From NCBI RefSeq assembly GCF_963576675.1, contig NC_088913.1:91635001-91699000 (forward strand): a DNA stretch of 64,000 nucleotides, given 5' to 3'. This DNA is from Euphorbia lathyris (taxonomy: Eukaryota; Streptophyta; Magnoliopsida; Malpighiales; Euphorbiaceae). This document shows positions 44,208-53,291 of the stretch, piece by piece. The notes below the pieces were generated by a model. The model was not told the origin of the DNA, made no database searches, and saw only the letters and a list, made by a program, of their open reading frames with translations. How positions within the stretch are numbered: the first letter of the stretch is position 1; each line of letters starts with the position of its first letter. Made by a program: the position numbers and the translations under genes.

Positions 44208-44752
44208 TCATCTTCTTCGAGCTCCCGCTCTTGAACTTTCTCCCAGAAAATTGTTTTTCAGTCTATTGTTTTCTTTCACCAGTTCCTCATTGCTTTTCTT
44301 CAAAGCCGTATTGGTTTTCCTCAACTCCTCATTTTTTTTCTTCGTATTCTCATTTTCCTCGTGTAGGATAGAGTAAAGTGCATTCTCCCCAAACTTAGCC
44401 CTCTCCTTTTCTCTGCTCTCAGAATTATAAAATTCCTTGATCTTCTGAACAAGAAAGATAATGAAAGACAGCCCATAACCACTCCTGCGAGCTTCTTCTT
44501 CAGTGGGTTTTAGAGTAATGGCCAATGCTATAATAACGTTTACAATAGATGGAACAAGAGCAAACACAAAAATTTAAGAAGAAGAAACCCAAAAACAAGT
44601 TCAAACGTGAAGGGAGCTAGAAAGACCCAACACTGTAAAATGATATCAAGCTTCTGAACTGGTTTGCTGTATGTGAGCAAGATGGAAGCCCATGCAACAG
44701 TACAAAGAAGCCGGCCAACTATTTGCAAACATATTGAAGATTTGGAAGCCAT
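44208..44752 (-). pseudogene. Small multi-span membrane protein with coiled-coil tail, frameshifted; unknown family
   Basis: ATG 44752 opens a frame with two hydrophobic segments (LLCTVAWASILLTY; ILQCWVFLAPF ... FGFLLL). Near 44570 a T-run appears one base short and the reading passes to the frame ending at 44208, which adds a third and perhaps a fourth segment (FALVPSIVNVIIALAITL; YGLSFIIFLV) and a lysine/glutamate-rich coiled coil (NEELRKTNTALKKSNEELVKE). Together about 180 residues. TATA-like stretches lie upstream at about 44775 and 44825. It may be a host gene copy carried between the inverted arms, or a spliced gene whose intron I misread as a frameshift. I do not recognise the family. 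Confidence 0.5.
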
Positions 44753-44997
44753 GGAAGGTGGAGGAGATATGAAGATTTAAATAGTGGAAAAGGCTCAGAA
44801 ATGAGGGACGAGGGTGAGGGTGAGGGTTTAAATAAGAAAAAGAAAGAAAATTCATCATGCCTAAATACCCACGCGCCTCTGTCGTTGGTTCTACTTTATC
44901 TTACTAGTTTCATTTTTTAACCCTGGTGTGTAAGATTAAAAGCTATTTTTTTTATTGCGCCTCACAATTTTTTTTATTGCCCCATTGTATAACCATA

Positions 44998-45210
44998 TGA
45001 TGTCCTTTTATTTATTTATTTATTTATTTATTTTGAGTTATTTTCACCATGTAAACTTTGCTCTTAAGTGAAAACTATTAACCGTAAATTATTGTTGAAC
45101 TCTCTTAAATAAGTCAATGTAAATAATATATTATTTTTAAACTCTCTTAAATTAATAATAATTATTATTAGGTAAATTAAAACACTAATAATAATAATAA
45201 TAATACGGAA
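44998..45210. repeat. Simple repeats (TTTA)n and (AAT)n
   Basis: (TTTA)n at about 45007-45033 and (AAT)n at about 45186-45207 in a very A+T-rich stretch that holds nothing else I can name. Confidence 0.8.
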
Positions 45211-45274
45211 ACAATGTAAATAATAATAATAAGAATAATAAATTAAATAAATATCAAAAGTTCGTGTTTTGGAT

Positions 45275-45800
45275 TAGGGATGACAATGGGTAGGGTACCC
45301 GCGGGTAATGTCATTCTCAAACTCTTACCTTTTTATTTTTTAATTACCCGTACTCGTCCCATTACCCTAATGGGTATACTTTTTGCATCTCATACCCTTC
45401 CAATTTAATTCGCGGGTACCCGCGAATACCCTTACCCGTTAAGAATCAATAAAAAAAAACATTACAAATTTAACAAACTATAAATTTAATAAATCATCAA
45501 TCTATTGAATAAATTGAACCTTAATTAATAAGAATAAAGTAGCTTAGTGGTATCACTCAATTGTTGAAAAATAAATGGTTAGGGCTTAAATTTCACGCCT
45601 TACATCTAAAAAATAATGATATTTATTAATATAAAAAAATTTATGATGGGTAAAGGGTACCGGGTACCCTAGGGGGTATTCCCATTACCCTAATGGGTAA
45701 TGGTTTTGATCCCATACCCGTCTCATACCCTTTTATACAGTGTACGGATAGTCCCATTAGGGTCGGGTAGTGCCGGGTACACTACCCGTTGCCATCCCTA
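45275..45800. mobile_element. hAT-type MITE with perfect 8-bp target duplication
   Basis: 526 bp. Terminal inverted repeats TAGGGATGACAATGGGTAG and (reverse complement of the right end) TAGGGATGGCAACGGGTAG. The sequence TTTTGGAT stands immediately before (45267-45274) and after (45801-45808). The TAGGGATG terminus and 8-bp duplication are hallmarks of hAT elements. Inside, GGGTACCC-type palindromes recur near both ends. No transposase frame, so it is non-autonomous. Confidence 0.88.
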
Positions 45801-46049
45801 TTTTGGATATACGAAAAAAGTCGATATGTGGCTTCCGGTCCGTGATTCCATACCACACAACGTGGGCTCCACCTGCAACATACTCAGCATAATTTCATCA
45901 CAAAGGTCGGAAAGATCCGTACTCACATCCATATAGGGAGAGAGACCACAACACATCCATATAAGAAGAGAGACAACGACTATCCATATAGTAAGCAATA
46001 CCGGAAAGAATAAGAAACTTTAAATAGAGTAGAAACTATCAAACTTATT

Positions 46050-46506
46050 GATACCATAGAATCTGTGTGATAGTCCTCGATAGAAAACTAAATGATATCA
46101 TGCAAAATGGTACCACGTGCGTGACATCAGCGTCATTCTCATTAAAGCCCATTATACACGTATGGAGCCATGTTCCAATACCAATAACGACAGTCCAAAC
46201 ACACCTATAGTGGCCCAAGCCCAACAACATCAGCCCAGTATTGCTAGTGGGGTTCTAAACCTCCAATGACAAAGGAATCTTTCGAAATCCTATTACATAA
46301 AAGATTTCTCGTAGGATTTGAACTCTTGAAGGACAATGAATCCTATCTGCATAAGATTTTATAAAGAGGTGACAACTCTAAACTTAAATAAGCACTATAA
46401 ATAGATAGATATGTGCACAAAGTTTGGTATGTTAACTACTATCTTTAACCTATTATTACCCTCTTATTCGATCCTAAATCAGAAAATGATTTAGGTATCA
46501 GAGCGG
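46050..46506 (+). repeat. LTR-like remnant followed by a primer-binding-site match
   Basis: A TATA box (ctataaata, 46395-46403) in about 450 bases of LTR-like sequence is followed at 46493-46504 by GGTATCAGAGCG, nearly the initiator tRNA-Met primer site of copia and TRIM elements. The 5' limit and the exact LTR end are uncertain. No internal coding region or second LTR follows, so this is a fragment or a solo piece. Confidence 0.4.
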
Positions 46507-46580
46507 GTTCGTCGGACTCCGATCGCGTTTGACCTACATACTATTTTGTAGATTTATTACTGTTGGTCCCTTGTGATATG

Positions 46581-46951
46581 AGAAAAGTATAAGAATAAAT
46601 ATTGTGGTTTGACCAATTTGTAAAAATTGTCCTCGTAGTTTGAAAATTTGTAAATAAAGATTTGTACTTTGTAAATGTTACAGTTGAATGATATGTCAGT
46701 CAATTTTACGGCCAAATAATATTCTGATTTAATTAATTTATAAAGTTAGACTTTGAATTTTGAATAATTTGTAAAGTCATTTTTTTTAAATTCTCAAAAT
46801 CGTTCCATTTTTTAGGTAAATAGTCTCAACAATAATTGTGTAAGGAATCATTCAGTTTGTAAACTACAAAAAGCATGAACTCTTGTTTGCGAACTTTTAA
46901 ACCATGTGGATTGTATTTGCAATCGGTCAAACCAATTTTGTACTTTTTCCT
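46581..46951. mobile_element. Degenerate inverted-repeat element (MITE-like)
   Basis: The left 60 bases (agaaaagtata ... tggtttgaccaatttg) recur inverted at the right end (ggtcaaaccaattttgtactttttcct). About 370 bp, no coding capacity, no clear target duplication. Confidence 0.5.
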
Positions 46952-46978
46952 ATATTTTATATAAGACTATAATCAAGC

Positions 46979-48515
46979 CGAATCGAGTTGAGCTTTGACA
47001 TACTCATGCTCGGTATCAGAAAATTGACAAGCTCGTACTCAACATTCTGTTCGCGAGCTTTGCTCCCGACAAAACCGTTAATTCAGTTCATGAACTTGCA
47101 AACAACTCGTTAATTATTAATTATATTGATTCGAAATTTATTTAACCAAAAACTACGTATTTTTGAAATGGCAAAAAATATAATTAAGCCCCTGAATTTA
47201 TCTGTCTTAAGGATCAGACTTCTAATCAATTATTTTTTCACATTGAGTTCTTGATGATTGATTTCATTATGGATCTTATACTTATTTAATTTCGTTCAGT
47301 TTGGACAACACACATTGTTAGGACGATTCGGCATGTTGATGTGGACAAATAAAAATAAGTTTCTTGATTAGGAGAGATAAAAAGTAAAAAATTTAAAAAA
47401 AATTACAGAACTTAATTTTCAATAGGTTCTTCCAAGCTCGATCTTCTCATCTCCCATTTTGTGATTTTCAATATCAGAATCGCTAAATCGATCTTCTCTC
47501 TTAACACCAAAATCCATTTCAAATAGTTTCTTCCAAAATCGATGTACAACTTGATAGAAATTATTGGAAATCGATTTATGTAATTTCTTTTTACTTTCTA
47601 TTCTATCTCGTCAATAAACATATTTTTTTTATTTGTCTACATGGAAGTGAAAATATCTATATTAGATAGTCGAATCCCTTAATGACGCGTGTAGTCCAAA
47701 CTCGACGGAAAAGTGAAATAAGGGTCGGATCCATAATAAAATTAATGATCAATGACTCAATGTGAAAAACTAATTAATCAGGGCATGATCCTTAAAATAG
47801 GTAAAGCTCAGGGGCTTAATTATGCTTTTTGCCTTTTAAAATTTACAAAACTAAAGTTTACACAAAACTACGATGTATTCATTTCCCTCTTTATATAACT
47901 ATTATTAAAAAAAAATTGAGTCAAGCTTGTCATGAGCGTGTTTATGTTATAATCGAGTTTTCTCATAAGCTTATTCTTGTAATCGAGCATGCTCGCGAGC
48001 TTTTGAGTCGAGCTTCGTCGCGCTCAACCTCAGCTCATTTATAAATCGAGTCAAACAGGATCGAACTTTTATCAAATCGAACACCAAGTCGCTCATAAGC
48101 GGCTAGACTCATTTACAACCCTAATTTAGTTTATAGCTTATTTAAGTCCTAATTCATTTACAACTCGACTCATTTACGACCCTAATTTAGTTTACAATTC
48201 ATTTACAACCTTAATTCATTTACAGCTCGGCTCCAATGCTCAACTGTATTTCAAAATAATATATATTATCCATCTCCATTAAAATGAATCATCTAAAGAA
48301 AGTGAAGTCATGAAATCTTTGCCTCGTTGACATTCATAATTACATCACAGTGCTTTAAACCTTAATTTTAAATACTTAAATGCTACTTGATAATATAAAT
48401 GTTAAATCATATACAATTGAATAAATTAAAATCCAGTCGTTCACGAGCTTTTCTCGAGCTCGAACCGAGCCTAAAATATAGGTTCGTCGAGCTTAAAAGT
48501 TATGACGTTAGAGAT
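46979..48515. repeat. Dispersed repeat rich in cgagct motifs, interrupted by a MITE
   Basis: Segments around 46979-47110, 47915-48065 and 48430-48515 are rich in variants of tcgagc and gagct (for example tcgcgagctttt, tcgagctcgaacc). They look like parts of one diverged repeat cut by the MITE at 47170-47833. I cannot classify it. Confidence 0.35.
47170..47833. mobile_element. Mutator-like MITE with long terminal inverted repeats
   Basis: About 664 bp. The termini GGCAAAAAATATAATTAAGC and, inverted, GGCAAAAAGCATAATTAAGC continue as inverted repeats for roughly 100 bases (cattgagt, taattaat blocks). Flanks TTTTGAAAT (47161-47169) and TTTTAAAAT (47834-47842) match in 8 of 9 positions; a 9-bp duplication points to the Mutator superfamily. 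No transposase frame. Confidence 0.65.
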
Positions 48516-48568
48516 AATTATCGTACCATTATACCATTATTATGATGTTAAAGTTAAATATAAATATA

Positions 48569-48733
48569 TTGTGGTGAAGCTCTTAACCTTTTGGTTGAGA
48601 GTTTACCTATGACTGTTGAGGTCATGTGTTTGAATCACATGCATCGGGTGGGGTGGATTAGGAGTTTCCTTTGTCTTTAATATAATTTTCGTTTGTTTAA
48701 TTTAAGTGCATTACGCACAATTTAAAAAAAAAA
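48569..48733 (+). mobile_element. tRNA-derived SINE with 14-bp target duplication
   Basis: About 165 bp. It begins with a box A-like stretch (gtggtgaagctcttaacc) and has a box B-like GTTTGAATCAC at 48628-48638, as in pol III promoters of tRNA-derived SINEs, and ends in an A-run. It is flanked on both sides by TAAATATAAATATA (48555-48568 and 48734-48747). The repeat is A+T-rich, but an exact 14-base match directly at both ends supports a target duplication. Confidence 0.7.
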
Positions 48734-48747
48734 TAAATATAAATATA

Positions 48748-49425
48748 ATGACAAAAAAATCAAAATGAAGTGTAAATAAATTGAAAGTATATCCTCCCTC
48801 TATTAAACTTTTCAATGTATACAAAAACTTAAACTCCAGATCTATAGTTTATTCTATATCAATTTTATATTTTTACATATTGCACTAGTCATCTATGTAT
48901 TCTTAAAAGTAATTGTATAGTTGTTTCAATTTGTTTTCTTCAATTCTTTAGTATTTCTCTATTAATTTACATCTATAATTTTATTTCCAAATTATATAAT
49001 TTGATCATTATTTCATTCATTCTTTTTACAATATTACTCTTTTTTCATTCTATTAGTGTAATTATCAGATTGAACCAAATAAAATTTAAAATAACAATAC
49101 TTATTCTAATATTTCTATTAGCTTACATTTATAATTTTATGTAATTTTTATCTCCAAATTTTATAATTTGATCATTATTTTATTCATTTTTATAACAATG
49201 TTCTTTAATCTTTCTATTAGTGTAAATTATCAAATTAGAAAATATTTGTATAGTGCCAAGAATTAAAAAAATAATTAAAACACATTTTTTTTTAAATTCC
49301 AAGATGAATTCGGATATTTGTATGATTCACAAAATTATTCTTAATTATATATAGAGAGTATTCATGAAATGTATTCAATTTTTTGGTTTCTTTTAACCAA
49401 AAATATATATTAAAATTAGTATCCC
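48748..49425. repeat. A+T-rich stretch with a diverged tandem duplication
   Basis: A segment of about 125 bp (48952-49074) returns with changes at 49110-49236 (ctattagtgtaa, atttgatcattat blocks), a period near 158 bp. Nothing coding. Confidence 0.55.
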
Positions 49426-50634
49426 GGAGTTGCAGAACGAATGAACAGAACTCTGTGTGAGCGTGCTAGAAGCATGAGGCTGAAGTGCGGACTTCCGAAG
49501 ATGTTTTGGACAGAAGCAGTTAACACTGCTGCATTCTTGATCAATGAGGGCCATCGGCTCCCTTGTAGAGTGGCATTCCAGAAGAGGCTTGAAGTGGCAA
49601 GTAGGTAAATATGTCCTTTCTACGAGTATTTGGATGTGATTCATATGTTCATATTGCTCCCCTTGAGAGAAGTAAGTTAGATACGAAGTCTGTTAAGTGT
49701 ACGTTCATTGGATATGGTGGTGATGATTTCGGATATCGGTTTTGGGATAGTCAGAACAGGAAGATTATTCGCAGCCGGGATGTTGTTTTCAACGAACAGA
49801 CGATGTACAAGGATAGTCTGGGAGCATCTGATACTGCTGATTCAGAACGAGAGGTCGTGGATCTAGACACCACGAATTCTGGTGGGAGCAAGGAGGTAGT
49901 TGTTGAGGAGGCAGTTGTTGAGGAGGAAGAAGAACCTCAAACTCCAGTAGTTACACTACGCATATCCACCAGAGAGCGTAGAGCACCTGACAGGTACACA
50001 CCTACAAGCAACTACATGCTGCTGACCGATAGTTGTGAACCAGAAAGCTACTTGGAGGCATCTCATGGAGAGGATGCGAACAAGTGGAGGCATGCCATAG
50101 ATGACGAGATGGATTCCTTGATGACAAATGGCACCTGGGAACTTGTTGAGCTTCCAAAGGGTAAGAATGCTCGACAGAACATGTGGATTTTCAGAATCAA
50201 AGAAGAGACTGATGGTAGCAAGCGCTACAAGGCAAGACTGGTCGTGAAAGGCTTTCAGTAGAGGTACAAGATAGATTATACTGACGTTTTTACTCCAATT
50301 GTGAAGCTCACCACTATTCATTTAGTGTTGAGTATGGTAGCCGCAGAAGATTTGGAGCTGCATCAAATGGATGTAAAAACGGAATTTCTTCATGGGGACT
50401 TAAATGAAGACATCTATATGAAGCAACCTCAGGGTTGTGAGTCTGATAACGCTGAGCTTGTGTGCAAGTTGAACAAGAGCTTGTATGGTCTGAAACAAGC
50501 TCCAAGACAGTGGTACAAGAAATTTGACGGATTCATGCATGAAATTGAGTTCGTGCGGAGTGAAGCTGATCATTGTTGTTACTTCAGGAAACTGAATGAA
50601 GGTTACATAATTTTACTGTTATATGTTGATGATA
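49426..50634 (+). pseudogene. copia fragment: integrase C-terminus and first half of reverse transcriptase
   Basis: Starts abruptly in the integrase (GVAERMNRT), continues with FLRVFGCDSYVHI and the RT up to LLYVDDI at 50634, where a MITE begins. A frameshift near 49580, stops close to it, and a TAG at 50258-50260 after VVKGFQ break the frame. The sequence differs clearly from copia-1 and copia-2 and resembles the Tork/TNT1 group of copia elements. No LTR is seen at either side. Confidence 0.82.
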
Positions 50635-51046
50635 TAAGGTCCCTAACTTTTTTTTCGCTTAACTGTTTAGTCCTTCTGTCTGTTTATTAGATTTTTTTTA
50701 CCGTTTATGAATTCGGAAATGACTAAATTACTCTTTAATATTTATCAGTCAAAAGCAATTCACACCTCGCGCTAAAAAAATGGAGAAAGGATTGAATCTC
50801 TAACCCATAATCGACTCAAATCAACCAGAAGAACACATAGATGAGAAACAATGAAGATAATGGTCTTATATATTTGATTTTGTGGTAAAGGGTAGTTAAG
50901 ACATTACATATTTTTTAAATAGATTTTGACTCAAATCCAAATTGATTACCAGAATCTTCATGAAAGTCTAACGGCAGGGACTAACCAGTTCACTGAGAAA
51001 AACGTTAGGGACTAAACAATTCATCGAGAAAAAGATTAGGGACCTT
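50635..51046. mobile_element. MITE with 12-bp perfect terminal inverted repeats
   Basis: Ends TAAGGTCCCTAA and TTAGGGACCTTA, with similarity continuing to about 39 bases. About 412 bp, no coding frame. Its left end falls inside the RT active-site region of the copia fragment. A further gggactaaacagtgtg block follows to 51120 and may be part of a related copy. No clear target duplication, so the superfamily is open. Confidence 0.6.
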
Positions 51047-51126
51047 ACTGTGTGTTTTTAAAAATACAGGGACTAAACAGTGTGTTTCGCCATAATATAG
51101 GGACTAATAAATTAATTACCCTATTA

Positions 51127-51955
51127 TTAATGCTGAAGTTTGTGATGTATATTTTGGCACGTGTATGATGACGGGTCAAAATATAAAATATAAGTGAAGG
51201 ATGCCAAATATTTCCATTTTATGTTCAATTTCTAGTACCTTATTTGTTTAGTTTTCTCAATTGAAAATAATTTAATATCATTATTCAGTACTCATATTCT
51301 TATATATATTTGCAGAAACCTCTTCACTCATTATACCTATGAGCAACATGAAATAAATAAAAAAAAATCAGGAAAAAGAAATATGAAATAGATAAAAGTT
51401 TACTATATCTATATAATAATAAAAAAATAGATAAAATACCTCATTGTTTCAGTGTTTTGATGTTTGTTTTTGGACCTCCTAAATTTGTTAGATGCATAAA
51501 ATGTCCTAAATTGAAATATTACTAGCTTGTTTTTGGACATCCTAAATTTGAGGCCTGTGGCTATCACGTCCCACCGCACGGTGGGGCGTGATAGTCACAC
51601 GCCCGTGTGTCGGGAAGGTAAAAAAATAGCATTTTTCCATCCCCCAACCCCTAAAAGGGCATTTACGTCATTTCACGGGGCTAGGGGTGGGAATTCATGG
51701 CTGGTTATAACAACACCCATTAACATCCTGAAAGGCAACCGCCCAAACCCAACACTCATTCACATCCTGAAGCTCGTCCATATTATTCCCCCCGACTCTG
51801 AACAATCGTCGAAGTGTGAAATAAATTTGTGTACTAATCCCCATATTTAAGCCATTTTAACCCGCGAATTTTTACACCAAAGGATTTCTGTTGCCTCAAG
51901 CTCTCATTAAGCTCATCTGACAATAGAGGCTCGAGCTTCGCCAACTCCCCCTATT
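51127..51955 (+). repeat. Right arm of the large inverted repeat
   Basis: Inverted copy of 43126-43917. Carries the same 107-codon frame at 51527-51850 and the matching hairpin at 51557-51598, whose mismatches are mostly G-T pairs. It includes an insertion of about 14-18 bases near 51145 not found in the left arm. Confidence 0.75.
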
Positions 51956-53285
51956 TTCTCATCTGCCGCTCCTGCCACGCTGCTCCTGTCACTTGTCCAG
52001 TCGCTATCCATCATTAGGTACGCAGCGGAGATCCGCTAGATCAAAGGTTGCTCGATTCCTCATGGTTTGTTGCAAAACAGGCTGTGTAGTAGCCCTTTTG
52101 ACTTAATCAATACAAATCTGCACGAAACACTTACAAGTCCTTCTTTTAGGAATATTTCGCCTAAAACACTCTCAAATTGTTATTAACAAGCTGTTTAATT
52201 GCAGTTATATTCATGCCTAACAAATACCCCCAAATTAAATCCTTGATTGTCCTCAAGTAAACAAAAAGATAAAACAAACATTACAAGGGAAGAGTTTTAT
52301 GTATGAATAATGAAGGAAGATTTATAGAACAAATAGGAACAGGGGAAACAGATTTATAGGAAAATGATTCAAACAGAAAGAATTAAGACAGAAAACTTTT
52401 GAGCAAATCATGATTACTAATGAGGTTTTTGCTAGAGTTAAATTTAATATCCCTTTCTTATTCTTATGAAGTTCCTCAAAGCTTTAAATTGAACCTCAAT
52501 CATCATTTAAACTACCTGTTCTACTCCAAGTGCCTCACTAAGGTCAGGAGGATTCACTCACTCTCAAATGGCTTTTGTTGCCATGAGGGAAGGGAACATC
52601 ACTCCTTAGCTTAGTACTCATAGCGTTAGGTTATGATATTGCTTATTGGCCCCATCTTGATGGATTAAAAGTTTTCCAAACATAGTCTAAAGGTCTAATA
52701 CATAGGTTGTAATGTTAAGCTAAGGCTAGGGTATGAAAATGAATGGTTATTTAAGTGTAAGAATTATGTCCATATGCCATGCAATTTAATTTAACTAAGT
52801 CCTAAACACTTAGTGATCTTGCCTCAACTTAATCACTCTGCACAGTTTATTTTACAACATTTGCCAAACTATTCTTCGAATACACAAGAGACAACCAATT
52901 CAAACATTTCATTTCAGGCTCAAGATATGAACATGTGTCCTGAAAATAAAACAAGACTTCACTCAATCATCATCCCTCGGATTTCTTTATTTCAACAATT
53001 TTATTTTTATACACTTAGAGTTTCTCAAAATGTATATTTCTTTAACAAGAACAGCTTGTTCTGCGGCATGAGACAAATTCGAGGTGTTTTGGGATTATAG
53101 TGAAGGGATTGGCTCCTTTAAGACGTGTTTAAGAAAGAACAGGTTAAGGCTAAAGTTGGTTATCTTAAAAATGTGAGTGCAATGCACGGGTAAGCTTTTT
53201 GTGAAGTGAATTAGGGATCTAAATGCCTTTTTCATCCTATGTTTATCCAAAATTCTACCATCTTGACTAGGCAACCAAAGCAAAA
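51956..53285 (-). other. Diverged Athila-type LTR end and 3' non-coding region
   Basis: Around 52215-52260 the series TGTTAGG (minus-strand LTR start), a G-rich purine tract (aatttgggggtatt) and ttgtcctcaagtaaac resembles the LTR/3' region junction of Athila-2 at 9565-9605. The following kilobase has scattered resemblance to 9600-10700 (cctcactaaggt, ttcactcactctc). No coding frame. It is interrupted by the solo LTR at 53292. Confidence 0.45.
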
Positions 53286-53291
53286 CCTACA

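Noticed and set aside
44998..45260. Origin of replication or matrix attachment region
   Set aside because: A+T richness and simple repeats alone do not support such a call.
45700..45998. Short frames overlapping the right end of the hAT MITE
   Set aside because: They cross the MITE boundary and its terminal repeat, so they are chance frames.
48569..48640. tRNA gene
   Set aside because: Only degenerate A and B boxes are present, no cloverleaf can be drawn, and the A-tail plus target duplication fit a SINE.
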